Counted from the first letter of the stretch, positions 47,561 to 57,897 are shown. The stretch is DNA of 64,000 bases from Bacillota bacterium LX-D (GCA_031628995.1 JAVLUO010000004.1:82031-146030), one strand, 5' to 3'. A program made the numbers and translations. Notes: generated by a model not told the origin, from the sequence alone.

Positions 47561-48558
47561 TGGTAGATAAAAGCAGACTACAGCAGCTTTTAGAAGCAGG
47601 ACATTTTACTGTAACTGCTGAAGTTGGTCCGCCTATGAGCGCCGATGCGGAAAACGTACGACAAAAGGCTCGTGAGTTAGTGAATATTGCCGATGCGGTA
47701 AATGTAACAGACAATCAAACAGCTATTGTCCGTATGTCAAGTATAGCTGCGGCATATCTTTGCTTGCAGGAAGGCATTGAACCTATTGTCCAAATGACTT
47801 GTCGTGACCGTAACCGTATTGCTATCCAAAGTGATTTGCTTGGGGCTTCAGCATTAGGGTTGAAAAATTTATTGTGTCTGTCAGGAGACCACCAAGTGTT
47901 TGGCAATCACCCTCAGGCCAAGAATGTTTATGACATTGATTCTATTCAATTAGTACAATCATTAAGAAAACTAAGAGACGATAAGGTTTTTATTAGTGGC
48001 ACTCAGAGTAAAAAGCCTGCTGAATTTTTCTTAGGTGTAGCGGCTAACCCATTTGGAGAGCCTGAAGAGCTGCAAATGATTCGCTTACATAAGAAAATTG
48101 CGGCAGGTGCACAGTTTATTCAAACTCAGGCTATTTATGATATTGAAAAATTTGCTAAATGGATGGAAGTTGTTAGAGCTGCTGGTTTGCATAAAAAAGC
48201 ATATATCTTAGCTGGGATAATTGTTAATAAATCAGTAAAATCACTAGAAATGACTCAAAAGGTTGCAGGTGTATATGTTCCTGATAATTTAATTACTAGA
48301 ATGAGAAATGCCGCAGCCAGCGCTGGACCGGATGCTCCTGCTGCTGAAGTGAAAAAAGCGGTTGAAGCAGAAGGCGTTGAAATTGCTTTAGACTTAATTA
48401 AAGGATTGCAAAAAATTGAAGGCGTTCATGGTATTCATATTATGGCCGTAGGCTGGGAAAGTATTGTACCAGAAGTAGTTAAAAGAGCAGGACTACTGCC
48501 AAGGCCTATACCAGAAGAGGTTAAGAAAGAAATGACAAATCAGAGGGAGGGAGAATAA
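47560..48558 (+). CDS. metF: Methylenetetrahydrofolate reductase MetF
   Basis: 332 residues, a TIM-barrel flavoprotein reducing methylene-THF to methyl-THF. Features: FTVTAEVGPPM with the catalytic Glu, VNVTDNQTAIVRMSS, VQMTCRDRNR, NLLCLSGDH, and FIQTQAIYD near the C-terminal strands. The length is that of the anaerobe-type MetF, which relies on MetV and other electron carriers rather than NADPH alone. It is followed at once by hdrC. Confidence 0.95.
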   Translation: MVDKSRLQQLLEAGHFTVTAEVGPPMSADAENVRQKARELVNIADAVNVTDNQTAIVRMSSIAAAYLCLQEGIEPIVQMTCRDRNRIAIQSDLLGASALGLKNLLCLSGDHQVFGNHPQAKNVYDIDSIQLVQSLRKLRDDKVFISGTQSKKPAEFFLGVAANPFGEPEELQMIRLHKKIAAGAQFIQTQAIYDIEKFAKWMEVVRAAGLHKKAYILAGIIVNKSVKSLEMTQKVAGVYVPDNLITRMRNAAASAGPDAPAAEVKKAVEAEGVEIALDLIKGLQKIEGVHGIHIMAVGWESIVPEVVKRAGLLPRPIPEEVKKEMTNQREGE

Positions 48559-48974
48559 TGCCTGCCGAGTTGAAAGATCGAATTGCTTTAATGCCCGGAG
48601 GGGAACAAGTTAATTTATGTTTTTTGTGTGGAACCTGTACGGCGGGATGCCCTGTTAGTCTTTTGGATCCTGATTATAATCCCAGAAAAATTATGCGGAT
48701 GATTTCATTGGGTATGGAAAAAGAATTATTATCGTCTCCGGAACTATGGTTATGCAGCCAATGTCATATCTGTGTGGCGCATTGCCCGCAAGATGTGCGT
48801 TTTGCCGATGTTATGCGGGTTCTACGCCAAATGGCTTTGGAACAAGGTTATGTTACGGACGAATTTGTTCAGGAATTTAATCAACTAGAAGATGAGATTA
48901 AGAAGCAACGGATTAACAAAATTCGCGAATTTATCAACAATAATCGAAGTGTGATTATGCAAAAAGTTGAGTAG
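48558..48974 (+). CDS. hdrC: HdrC-like double [4Fe-4S] protein
   Basis: 138 residues. Two cluster motifs, CFLCGTCTAGCP (residues ~21-32) and CSQCHICVAHCP (~67-78), in the spacing of heterodisulfide reductase subunit C. It would move electrons between HdrA and the reductase. It overlaps metF by one base. No HdrB (CCG-domain) gene is nearby. Confidence 0.9.
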   Translation: MPAELKDRIALMPGGEQVNLCFLCGTCTAGCPVSLLDPDYNPRKIMRMISLGMEKELLSSPELWLCSQCHICVAHCPQDVRFADVMRVLRQMALEQGYVTDEFVQEFNQLEDEIKKQRINKIREFINNNRSVIMQKVE

Positions 48975-48999
48975 CGATAAAACACTTAAGGAGGATACA

Positions 49000-51900
49000 A
49001 TGAAAAAGCCAGTACTTGTTTTAGGAGGCGGAATTGCTGGAATCCAGGCTTCTTTGGATCTGGCTGAAATGGGAGTACCTGTTTTTCTAGTTGAAGAAGG
49101 ACCAAGCATTGGCGGCAGAATGGCTCAGCTTGATAAAACATTTCCTACTAATGATTGTTCTGCTTGTATTTTAGCTCCTAAAGTTACATCTTGCTATAAT
49201 CACCCATTAGTTAAAACGTTTACATGGAGCGAACTAACAGAAATTCAAGGGGAAGCACCTAATTTCAAGGCGATAGTCAGGAAAAAAGCGCGTTTTGTCA
49301 ATGAAGATAAATGTATAGGTTGTAATGCCTGTACTACAAAATGTCCAATTGATGCCAAAAGTGAATTTGAAATGGGAATAGGAACAAGACACGCTGTTTA
49401 CAAGCCTTATGCGCAAGCCGTCCCTAATAAAGTTGTCATCGATAAAAAAGGTACTTCGCCATGCTCTATTAATTGCCCAATTTATTTAAATGCCCACGGA
49501 ATGGTTTCATTAACGGCCAAAGGGAGAATGGAAGAAGCATTGCAGCTTGCTAGGCAGATAACTCCATTTGTAGCAGTACTAGGTCAAGTTTGTGATGGAT
49601 CTTGTGAAAGCAACTGTTATCGCCAGCATGTTGATGAAGCTATTGATATTTCATCTGTGGAAAAACTTTTAGTTCTTAATGAAAAACAGCAAGGGAAAAC
49701 GCCAAAATTACCAGTAGCAAAAGAACAAAAAGATGAGTCTATCGCAGTAATTGGGGCAGGACCGGCTGGACTTAACTGTGCATATCAATTAGCCCTTAAA
49801 GGCTATAATGTGACAGTATTGGAAACTGAGTCCCAACCAGGAAGGATGCTTAACTCTGAAATTAGTGGTAAAAATCTGGACAAAGAACTTTTGGGCTATG
49901 AACTGCAGTTAATTGAAAGTTTGGGAGTAGATATACGTTGTGGACAGTCTCTGAAAAATGATTTAAGTCCTAGTCAACTAACAGAACAAGGTTATAAGGC
50001 AATATTTGTGGCAATGAGCAAGGATGAGCTAGAGAAATTAAGCGGCCTTGATCAACCTAATGTATTTATATTCGAAGAAGTAGAAAGTGTTATTGAAAAT
50101 ATTGCTCAAGGTAATAAAGTGGCAAAACAAATAATTAATTTCTTAACAGGCGACGATTTGCCTCTTGAAAAAGAAATGTTGCCTCAAGTTCCAGTGAGCA
50201 AAGTTAATTTAAAACAAAAAACATCTCCTTCATTATTAAAGGATAAATTAAATAGTTTCAACCAATTGAAGGTAGATGAAATATCCGAAATTTTGCAGAA
50301 GGAAGCAGGCAGGTGCCTTAATTGTGCAGGTTGTTCTGAATGCCGTGCCTGTGAACGTGTTTGTGCCCCTAAAGCTATTTGGCACGAACAAAGAGATGAG
50401 ATGGTTGAGTTATCAGTATCTTCTGTAATCTTAGCTTCCGGATACGAAACAGTAAAAAATATTCCAGTTGAATGGGGCTATGGAGCTTTTCCCAATGTGG
50501 TTACAAGTTTAGAGTATGAACGTATACTTTGTGCTTCAGGTCCATTCCAAGGTCACGTGCAACGTCCGTCAGACGGAAAACCGCCAGTTAGAATTGCGTT
50601 TATTCAATGTGTAGGATCAAGGGATCATCAGTGTGAACGAGATTATTGCTCGGCTGTTTGCTGTATGTATGCAGTTAAAGAAGCTGTCATTACGAAAGAA
50701 CATTTACCTAGTGTTCAAGATATCGATATATATTATATGGATATGAGAGCTTATGGTAAAGATTTTGAAAGATATATTGAAAACGCCAAGGAAAAATATG
50801 GAATTGGGTTTATTAGAAGCCGTGTAGCGGAAGTAGCAGAAGATAAGCAAACCAGCGATATGATTTTAAAATATACAGATGAAGAAGGTCGCCTCTCGAC
50901 TGCTCAGTATGATTTAGTTGTACTTTCAGTGGGAATGGAAGGGAACAAAGATATTCTTCCCGTTTTAGAAAAAACAGGAGTTAAAACTGATGGGGCAGGA
51001 TTTTGTTGGATTAATGAGGTAAATCCTCCAGGAACAACGGTGGATGGAATCTTTTCCTGCGGCGTCTTAGCTGGTCCTAAAGACATTCCAGAAACGGTTA
51101 TAGAAGCTAGTGCTGCTGCTTCAGCTGCTGCCCAACTGGCTGGAGCTAATGAAGTAGAGCGTCAACAATACGAGAATTATTTTAAACAACCGCCTGAACC
51201 TGTTTTGCAGGATGTTTCCAGAGAGCCACTTAGAATTGGTGTTTTTGTCTGCAGCTGCGGAACAAATATTGGTGGTTATGTAGATGTAAAAGCTGTTGCC
51301 CAATATGCTAAAACATTGCCCTTTGTAGAGTACACCAAGGATAATATTTATTCTTGTTCCCTTGATACACAAAAAGCAATGGCAGATCGGATTAAGAAAA
51401 ATAAATTGAATAGGGTAGTGGTAGCTTCTTGTACACCTCGTACCCACGAGCGTCTCTTCCAGGAAGTATTGGCTAGTGCTGGTTTAAATCCCTATTTGCT
51501 TACTATGGCTAATATCAGGGAGCAGTGTTCATGGGTTCACATGAATAACCCCGATCTGGCAACGGAAAAAGCTAAAGATTTAGTTCGGATGGCAGTAGGT
51601 AAAGTAACTTATGCCAAACCCTTGAGTAAGCAAAAAATTAGTGTTACAAAGTCTGGTCTAGTAATTGGTGGCGGTATTGCTGGAATGACTGCAGCCTTGG
51701 AAATCGCTGGTATGGGTTACCCAGTAACCATAGTAGAAAGAAATAGCCAATTAGGTGGAAATGCTCTTTGGAAATTTAAAACTGCAAAGGGTCGCCGAAT
51801 TAGTAGCTTGCTTCAAAAATTACAAAGTAGGATTGCTAATAATTCCAATATCCGAGTTTTGTTAAACAGCGAGATTGTCAGTATTGATGGTTATGTAGGC

Positions 51901-52932
51901 AATTTTAAAACCTTAATCAAAAGCGGAGATTTAGAGCATGAAATAAACCATGGGGTTATAGTAGTAGCCACCGGAGCTGGAAATTATAGCACATCAGACT
52001 ATCTTTATGGCCAACACCCAATGGTAATCACTCAAAAAGAGTTAGAGGAATTAGCAACCTCTGGCGAACTGGAAAACTATTTAGCTGAACACCATATTAA
52101 AAATGTTTCCATGATTCAATGTGTCGGTTCTCGCGAACCAGAGCATCCTTACTGTAGCAGAGTTTGTTGTAACCAAGCTCTAAACAATTCTTTAATGCTC
52201 AAAGAAAAAGATCCAGAACTAAATATTTCAGTCCTATATAGAGACATTCGTTCTTACGGTGAAAATGAGCTGCAGTACCGCAAAGTACGTAAAGCTGGAG
52301 TTCAGTTCATTCGCTTCGAAGCGGAGTCAAAACCAAAAGTTGAAAAAACAGAAGATGGTTTAACAATTACAGTCCAAGAACCTCTTTTAGACCAGGAGCT
52401 AAAGTTAAACGTAGATTTGATTGTTCTAAGTACTGCTACTGTACCTAACGTAGAGGAAAATCGCCGCTTAGCTCAAATGCTTAAGGTACCTTTGAATCAG
52501 GATGGATTTTTCTTAGAAGCCCATGCTAAATTAAGACCTGTTGACTTTGCTACGGAAGGTGTATATGTCTGCGGATTAGCACACGCTCCTAAATCCATGA
52601 AAGAGAGTATGACCCAGGGTAAAGCGGCAGCTGCTAGAGCAGCAACGGTTATTGCCAAGGATTATTTGGAGACTGAAGGAACAATCGCTCAGGTTGATGA
52701 AGCTTATTGCACGGGCTGTGGAACTTGTGTGAAAGTTTGTGCTTACGGTGCCATAAATGTTGAGGAAATAGTGAAACGTAATGGAACAATTAAGAAAGCT
52801 GTGGTTAATTCTGCTTTATGTAAAGGTTGTGGAACCTGTGCGGCAACTTGTCGTTGTGGAGCAGTAGACATCAATGGTTTTTCTGACCGCCAGGTTTTAT
52901 CAGAAGTTGAATCATTCCTAAAGCTAAGTTAA
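49000..52932 (+). CDS. hdrA: Giant HdrA: HdrA - GltD-like insert - second HdrA
   Basis: 1310 residues. Module 1 (residues 1-~130, resuming ~450-740): FAD loop LGGGIAGIQASLDLAEMG, DCSACILAPKV, a [4Fe-4S] motif CIGCNACTTKC, and VGSRDHQCERDYCSAVCC. Insert (~145-445): GltD-like, with CSINCPIYLNAHGMV and FAD loop IGAGPAGLNCAY, but without the second NADPH-binding Rossmann loop. Module 2 (~745-1310): VFVCSCGTNIGG, VVASCTPRTHERLF, IGGGIAGMTAA, and terminal [4Fe-4S] motifs CTGCGTCVKVC and CKGCGTCAATC. HdrA is the flavin-based bifurcating subunit. ATG 49000 follows AAGGAGG. It is the core of the Hdr-Flx-Met set. Confidence 0.9.
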   Translation: MKKPVLVLGGGIAGIQASLDLAEMGVPVFLVEEGPSIGGRMAQLDKTFPTNDCSACILAPKVTSCYNHPLVKTFTWSELTEIQGEAPNFKAIVRKKARFVNEDKCIGCNACTTKCPIDAKSEFEMGIGTRHAVYKPYAQAVPNKVVIDKKGTSPCSINCPIYLNAHGMVSLTAKGRMEEALQLARQITPFVAVLGQVCDGSCESNCYRQHVDEAIDISSVEKLLVLNEKQQGKTPKLPVAKEQKDESIAVIGAGPAGLNCAYQLALKGYNVTVLETESQPGRMLNSEISGKNLDKELLGYELQLIESLGVDIRCGQSLKNDLSPSQLTEQGYKAIFVAMSKDELEKLSGLDQPNVFIFEEVESVIENIAQGNKVAKQIINFLTGDDLPLEKEMLPQVPVSKVNLKQKTSPSLLKDKLNSFNQLKVDEISEILQKEAGRCLNCAGCSECRACERVCAPKAIWHEQRDEMVELSVSSVILASGYETVKNIPVEWGYGAFPNVVTSLEYERILCASGPFQGHVQRPSDGKPPVRIAFIQCVGSRDHQCERDYCSAVCCMYAVKEAVITKEHLPSVQDIDIYYMDMRAYGKDFERYIENAKEKYGIGFIRSRVAEVAEDKQTSDMILKYTDEEGRLSTAQYDLVVLSVGMEGNKDILPVLEKTGVKTDGAGFCWINEVNPPGTTVDGIFSCGVLAGPKDIPETVIEASAAASAAAQLAGANEVERQQYENYFKQPPEPVLQDVSREPLRIGVFVCSCGTNIGGYVDVKAVAQYAKTLPFVEYTKDNIYSCSLDTQKAMADRIKKNKLNRVVVASCTPRTHERLFQEVLASAGLNPYLLTMANIREQCSWVHMNNPDLATEKAKDLVRMAVGKVTYAKPLSKQKISVTKSGLVIGGGIAGMTAALEIAGMGYPVTIVERNSQLGGNALWKFKTAKGRRISSLLQKLQSRIANNSNIRVLLNSEIVSIDGYVGNFKTLIKSGDLEHEINHGVIVVATGAGNYSTSDYLYGQHPMVITQKELEELATSGELENYLAEHHIKNVSMIQCVGSREPEHPYCSRVCCNQALNNSLMLKEKDPELNISVLYRDIRSYGENELQYRKVRKAGVQFIRFEAESKPKVEKTEDGLTITVQEPLLDQELKLNVDLIVLSTATVPNVEENRRLAQMLKVPLNQDGFFLEAHAKLRPVDFATEGVYVCGLAHAPKSMKESMTQGKAAAARAATVIAKDYLETEGTIAQVDEAYCTGCGTCVKVCAYGAINVEEIVKRNGTIKKAVVNSALCKGCGTCAATCRCGAVDINGFSDRQVLSEVESFLKLS

Positions 52933-52946
52933 AGGGGTTAGGTAAG

Positions 52947-53414
52947 ATGATAATGCAAACGAAACTCAAGCAGGAATTAAAACAACAAGAGACCTGGGAA
53001 CCCAAGATAATTGCTTTTTTGTGCAATTGGTGCAGTTATGCTGGAGCAGATTTAGCCGGGACCGGTAGAATGCAATATCCAACGAATATAAGAGTCATTA
53101 GGGTACCATGTTCAGGAAGAATCAATCCATTGTATATAACTAAAGCTTTGGCAGACGGAGCAGATGGTGTATTGGTTTCAGGTTGTCACCCTGGAGATTG
53201 CCATTATCTTTCGGGAAACATGTATGCTAGAAGGCGTTTTACAATGTTAAAATATTTACTGGCTACAGCTGGTATCGAAGAAGATCGAGTACATTTCACT
53301 TGGGTATCAGCTTCAGAAGGTGTACGTTTTTCGGAAGTAATTAGCGAAGTTGTCCAAAGGGTCAAACAGCTTGGCCCTAACAAGATTTTAGGAGTGAAGG
53401 CAAATGAGCTTTGA
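52947..53414 (+). CDS. MvhD/FlxD-like [2Fe-2S] linker protein
   Basis: 155 residues. Cysteine pattern of MvhD: FLCNWCSYAGADLAG, VRVPCSGR, and VSGCHPGDCHYLSGN. In methanogens and Desulfovibrio it joins the electron-donating enzyme (hydrogenase or Flx) to HdrA. It begins 14 bases after hdrA and overlaps the next gene by 11 bases. Confidence 0.92.
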   Translation: MIMQTKLKQELKQQETWEPKIIAFLCNWCSYAGADLAGTGRMQYPTNIRVIRVPCSGRINPLYITKALADGADGVLVSGCHPGDCHYLSGNMYARRRFTMLKYLLATAGIEEDRVHFTWVSASEGVRFSEVISEVVQRVKQLGPNKILGVKANEL

Positions 53415-54312
53415 AAAACAAAAAGAAGAAATGGTTCGTATTTGCCACGAAATTTGGGAAAAGGGTCAAGCTGAGCTTATATTAGGCTTTGGAGTTAACG
53501 AAGCAGCAGAATTTGCGACCCCTCTATTTGTTAGGAATAAAGATGATATAGGAAAACTAATATGGGATGGATCCTGTTCTCCAAATTTAGCTAAATACGT
53601 TTTGGCAAAAAAAGAAAAAGTAGCTATTGTAGCTAAGCCTTGTGATATTCGTGCTTTGGTAATGTATATGATAGAGAAGCAAATTACCAGGGATCAAGTA
53701 ATAATAATTGGGATGGAATGCCCTGGAATGCAGAATGGCGATAATGAGTTACATCCTTGGTGCGCTGAATGTAAGGTTCATGTCCCACCTATTTATAATT
53801 ATCTTATCAAATCGGAGAACTTGGTTGAGCAAAAGAAAATGGAAGAGCCGCAAAACTCAGAGACATCTAATGCTAATCTGGAAGCCAACCTGCAACGTTT
53901 GCAGGCGGAATTAAAAAAATGTATTATGTGTTTTTCTTGCCGACAAGCATGTTATGGATGCTATTGTACCACCTGCTTTATGGACAGGAATATTCCTAAT
54001 TGGCAGCCTAATGAATTAGATATGGGTGCTAAATTAAATTTTCATCTGGGGCGTTTTATGCATCTTGCCGGACGCTGTGTTGAGTGTGGAGCATGTGAAA
54101 GAGTGTGCCCCTCCGGGGTAAAAATAAGATATATTATTAAGGATTTAACAGATTTTTGTGAAAAAGTCTATGGATATCAGGCAGGGCTAGATCCTAACGA
54201 AGTTCCAGTCCTGACAGCTTTCGAACAAAATGATAAGGAATTTGGCTTCCTGGGGGGTGAAAAATTTGGAAACATCAAAGGCTCAAAATGCTGCGATAAA
54301 GCTGTTGGATAA
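53404..54312 (+). CDS. FlxB-like Fe-S protein
   Basis: 302 residues. The N-terminal half resembles the F420-hydrogenase beta/FlxB fold (AIVAKPCDIRALVMYMIEK, IIIGMECPGM). Cysteine-rich CIMCFSCRQACYGCYCTTC follows at residues ~176-195, then CVECGACERVCPSGV near 225. It likely carries [4Fe-4S] clusters between the NAD(P)H module and HdrA. The name FlxB is by order and motif, not by alignment. Confidence 0.8.
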   Translation: MSFEKQKEEMVRICHEIWEKGQAELILGFGVNEAAEFATPLFVRNKDDIGKLIWDGSCSPNLAKYVLAKKEKVAIVAKPCDIRALVMYMIEKQITRDQVIIIGMECPGMQNGDNELHPWCAECKVHVPPIYNYLIKSENLVEQKKMEEPQNSETSNANLEANLQRLQAELKKCIMCFSCRQACYGCYCTTCFMDRNIPNWQPNELDMGAKLNFHLGRFMHLAGRCVECGACERVCPSGVKIRYIIKDLTDFCEKVYGYQAGLDPNEVPVLTAFEQNDKEFGFLGGEKFGNIKGSKCCDKAVG

Positions 54313-55273
54313 AAACAAGATAGGCCAACTTCTAGAAAAATGGATGGGATCTTATAATTTAATTGCTCCGGCTAAAGAAGGCGAAGTCTTGACATTCCAG
54401 GAAGTTGGTAACAAAAATGACATTATTATAAACGATGATTTGCCGTACAAATCCCCAAAAGAAATTCTTTTTCCTAGAATCCAAAAAATCTTAAATTTCA
54501 CCAGAGAAGGAGCCGACGAAATAGAACCTTCTAAACAAAAGAGACTTTTGTTTGGAGTCCGTCCTTGCGATTTAGAAGCATTAGGAGTCCTGGATGCGGT
54601 CTTAGGTAGCGGTAAGTACATTGATCCATACTATGTAAAGCTAAGAGAAAATACAATCATTGTTGGCTTAGGCTGTTTGAATGAAAAAGTTGGTTGCTTT
54701 TGCACCGAAAGGGGAATAGACAAGGGGTTTTCGGCAGCTTGCGATGTTTTTTTCGTAGATCGAGGGGATCACTACGAGATGACAGTATTAACTGAAAAGG
54801 GAGAATCGATTTTGTCTCCTTGCCTTGATCTGCTTCAGGAAGGTGGAGAAAAAGCAATTACTCCTGGCAATTTAGAGAGTAAGTTGGAAGTTAAAGCACC
54901 AGTGAAGGATTTATTTGATAAAGTCAACTGGGACCTGCTAACTGAGAAATGTCAGGGTTGCGGTATTTGTACTTATATTTGCCCTACCTGTCATTGCTTT
55001 GGGTTTAAGGACATCCGCGAAGAAGACTCTGAGGCACGCTACCGTTTATGGGATAGTTGTATGTATCCTCAGTTTACTGCCCATGCTTCGGGACATAATC
55101 CCAGACCTTCTACGAAGGAACGTTATCGTCAGCGTGTACTCCATAAATATGTTTATATAAAAGAAAATACAGGGTTAACAGCATGTACTGGCTGTGGCCG
55201 CTGTATTAGGAGTTGCCCGGCTGGTATGAATATTAAATCCGTCGTTACGGAGATTATGGAGGAGTTATCATGA
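54266..55273 (+). CDS. FlxC/AsrA-like [4Fe-4S] protein
   Basis: 335 residues. Like anaerobic sulfite reductase A and hydrogenase beta subunits: LLFGVRPCDLEALGVLD, then two cluster motifs CQGCGICTYICPTCHC and CTGCGRCIRSCPAGM. TTG 54266 is preferred, with GGGGGTGA upstream, giving a 47-base overlap with the preceding gene. It would link the flavoprotein encoded next to the other Fe-S proteins. Confidence 0.85.
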   Translation: METSKAQNAAIKLLDKNKIGQLLEKWMGSYNLIAPAKEGEVLTFQEVGNKNDIIINDDLPYKSPKEILFPRIQKILNFTREGADEIEPSKQKRLLFGVRPCDLEALGVLDAVLGSGKYIDPYYVKLRENTIIVGLGCLNEKVGCFCTERGIDKGFSAACDVFFVDRGDHYEMTVLTEKGESILSPCLDLLQEGGEKAITPGNLESKLEVKAPVKDLFDKVNWDLLTEKCQGCGICTYICPTCHCFGFKDIREEDSEARYRLWDSCMYPQFTAHASGHNPRPSTKERYRQRVLHKYVYIKENTGLTACTGCGRCIRSCPAGMNIKSVVTEIMEELS

Positions 55274-56103
55274 AAAATCCATATATAGCACAAAAGACGG
55301 AAATCATGGAAGTTATTGTTGAAACCTCATCTGATTTGGATGTTAGAACTTATAAACTCAAATTAGATGAAGGACAAGAAATGAAGTTTATGCCAGGCCA
55401 GTTTGTGGAATTATCAATACCTGGAATAGGGGAAGCACCTTTTGGTTTTTCATCTTCTCCTTTGGAAAGCTCACAAATTGAAGTTACTATTAAAAAAGTG
55501 GGCAGTGTTACAGAAGCCATTCATAATTTAAAACCGAAAGATAATTTATGGATTCGTGGACCTTTCGGCAATACCTTTCCAGTTAAGGAAATGGAAGGAT
55601 CAGATATTTTTTATATTGCCGGAGGTTTAGGACTTGCTCCCTTACGTCCTTTAATACTTTATATGCTTCATGATACTAATCGGGCTAAATACGGGCAAAT
55701 TCAAATGCTGCTTGCAGCCAGAAGCACCGGGGATTTTATTTTTAAAAGAGAATATGACGATTGGGCAAAATCTCCAAATACTAATTTGACGTTAACAATT
55801 GACCGGCCTGAAGAAGGTTGGCAAGGTCAAGTTGGATTTCCCCACATGCTTTTGCCAGAGATTAATTTTAATTATTCTAATGCTTATGTAGTTTTATGTG
55901 GGCCTCCAATTATGATTAAGGCCGTTGCAAGTAAACTTCAGGAGATGGGAGTTCCAACTGAAAAAATTGTGACAACCCTGGAAATGAGAATGACTTGTGG
56001 TGTCGGTAAATGCGGCAAATGTAATATTGGGCATCAATATGTATGCATAGATGGACCAGTCTTTTCCATGGCTCAGCTGGCTGAAATGCCTGATGAATAC
56101 TAA
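55270..56103 (+). CDS. FlxA/AsrB-like NAD(P)H-binding flavoprotein
   Basis: 277 residues, a ferredoxin-NADP reductase fold. FAD part: MPGQFVELSIPGIGEAPFGFSS; nucleotide part: AGGLGLAPLRPLILYM and VVLCGPPIM. A C-terminal cysteine set (MRMTCGVGKCGKCNIG...YVC) binds [2Fe-2S], as in AsrB and FlxA. This is the likely entry point of NADH or NADPH electrons. It overlaps the previous gene by 4 bases. Confidence 0.9.
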   Translation: MKNPYIAQKTEIMEVIVETSSDLDVRTYKLKLDEGQEMKFMPGQFVELSIPGIGEAPFGFSSSPLESSQIEVTIKKVGSVTEAIHNLKPKDNLWIRGPFGNTFPVKEMEGSDIFYIAGGLGLAPLRPLILYMLHDTNRAKYGQIQMLLAARSTGDFIFKREYDDWAKSPNTNLTLTIDRPEEGWQGQVGFPHMLLPEINFNYSNAYVVLCGPPIMIKAVASKLQEMGVPTEKIVTTLEMRMTCGVGKCGKCNIGHQYVCIDGPVFSMAQLAEMPDEY

Positions 56104-56209
56104 ATATATATGTGTGCAACACAATATGTTTGCTGAAAGGTGAAAAGGGCTAAGTACGACCTGCTAACCTTATTAAAAAAACGGTTAAACAAATAAGGAG
56201 GAGAAAAAT

Positions 56210-57889
56210 ATGGAAATTAAAAGCGATATTGAAATAGCACAAAGTGCGGAGATTAAGCCAATTGAAGAGATTGCGTCATCCTTAAATATTGATCGGAAGT
56301 ACTTAGAGTTTTATGGGGATTATAAAGCTAAAATTAACTATAACATACTTAATGAAAAAAAAGATGTTCCAGATGGAAAATTGATATTGGTTACTGCTAT
56401 TAACCCTACCCCTGCAGGCGAGGGGAAAACAACGACAACTGTTGGACTAGGCGATGCTTTAACAAAATTAGGTAAAAAAGTTGTCATTGCTTTAAGGGAA
56501 CCATCTCTTGGACCAGTATTTGGTGTAAAAGGTGGAGCTGCTGGAGGAGGTTATGCGCAGGTAGTTCCAATGGAAGACATTAATTTACACTTTACTGGGG
56601 ACTTCCATGCAATTGGAGCAGCTAATAATTTGCTGGCTGCCATGATTGATAACCATATCTATCAAGGTAATGAATTAGGAATAGATGCAAGAAAAATTAC
56701 TTGGAGACGCTGCGTAGATATGAATGACCGGCAGCTGCGTTTCATCGTAGATGGTTTAAATGGTAAGACAAACGGTGTTCCAAGAGAAGATGGTTTTGAT
56801 ATTACTGTGGCATCTGAAGTTATGGCTATTCTTTGTTTGGCCAAGGATATTGACGATTTAAAGAAAAAATTAAGCAATATTGTTATTGGATATACACGTG
56901 ATGATAAGCCTGTTACTGCTGGACAGTTAAACGCTCAGGGTGCAATGGCAGCACTATTAAAAGATGCCCTTAAACCTAACTTAGTTCAAACTCTGGAACA
57001 TACACCTTCATTTGTCCATGGTGGACCATTTGCGAACATTGCCCATGGCTGTAACAGCATAATGGCCACTAGAATGGCACTAAAATTAGGAGATTATGTT
57101 GTAACAGAAGCCGGCTTTGGTGCTGACCTAGGAGCTGAAAAATTCCTCGATATTAAATGTCGTATAGCTGATCTCAAACCATCTGCTGTTGTAATTGTTG
57201 CTACGGCTAGGGCTTTGAAACACCACGGCGGTGTACCGAAAAATGAATTAAATACAGAAAACTTAGAGGCATTAGCTAAGGGAATTCCAAACTTATTAAA
57301 ACATATTGAAAACATTACGGTTAAATTTGGTTTACCTGCAGTGGTGGCAATTAATCGCTTCCCAGTGGATACAGAAGCAGAGCTTAAATTAATTGAAGAT
57401 AAATGCCGGGAATATGGCGTAAATGTAGCACTTTCCGAAGTTTGGGGTAAAGGCGGCGACGGCGGTATAGAGTTAGGCAAAGAAGTATTGCGTTTAATTG
57501 AGGAAGAAGAAAACAAATTCCAATTTATCTATCCTTCCGAAATGCCAATTAAACAAAAAATTGAAGCAATAGCTGAAAAAGTATATGGTGCAGACGGGGT
57601 TGACTTTGATTTAGCCGCCCTGAGGGAAATTGAACGCTTAGAGAGTATTGGATTTGCAGATTTCCCCATTTGTATGGCTAAGACTCAATATTCATTCTCT
57701 GATGACCCAAGAAGGTTAGGCTGGCCTAAAGGATTCCGTTTAACAGTACGGCAAGTTAAAGTGTCAGCAGGTGCAGGATTTATAGTAGTACTTACTGGTG
57801 ACATTATGACAATGCCTGGCTTGCCGAAAGTACCTTATGCCGAAAAGATTGATGTAGATAACTTTGGTAAAATAGCAGGTCTATTCTAA
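56210..57889 (+). CDS. fhs: Formate-tetrahydrofolate ligase
   Basis: 559 residues. It activates formate with ATP and THF to 10-formyl-THF, the second step of the methyl branch. P-loop [18 protein letters not shown], substrate region [35 protein letters not shown], and the [13 protein letters not shown] and [10 protein letters not shown] segments are conserved. It has a strong AAGGAGGAG site and follows the Flx genes after 106 bases. A one-carbon partner of MetVF, FolD and the formate dehydrogenase. Confidence 0.97.
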   Translation: MEIKSDIEIAQSAEIKPIEEIASSLNIDRKYLEFYGDYKAKINYNILNEKKDVPDGKLILVTAINPTPAGEGKTTTTVGLGDALTKLGKKVVIALREPSLGPVFGVKGGAAGGGYAQVVPMEDINLHFTGDFHAIGAANNLLAAMIDNHIYQGNELGIDARKITWRRCVDMNDRQLRFIVDGLNGKTNGVPREDGFDITVASEVMAILCLAKDIDDLKKKLSNIVIGYTRDDKPVTAGQLNAQGAMAALLKDALKPNLVQTLEHTPSFVHGGPFANIAHGCNSIMATRMALKLGDYVVTEAGFGADLGAEKFLDIKCRIADLKPSAVVIVATARALKHHGGVPKNELNTENLEALAKGIPNLLKHIENITVKFGLPAVVAINRFPVDTEAELKLIEDKCREYGVNVALSEVWGKGGDGGIELGKEVLRLIEEEENKFQFIYPSEMPIKQKIEAIAEKVYGADGVDFDLAALREIERLESIGFADFPICMAKTQYSFSDDPRRLGWPKGFRLTVRQVKVSAGAGFIVVLTGDIMTMPGLPKVPYAEKIDVDNFGKIAGLF

Positions 57890-57897
57890 TTAAATTT

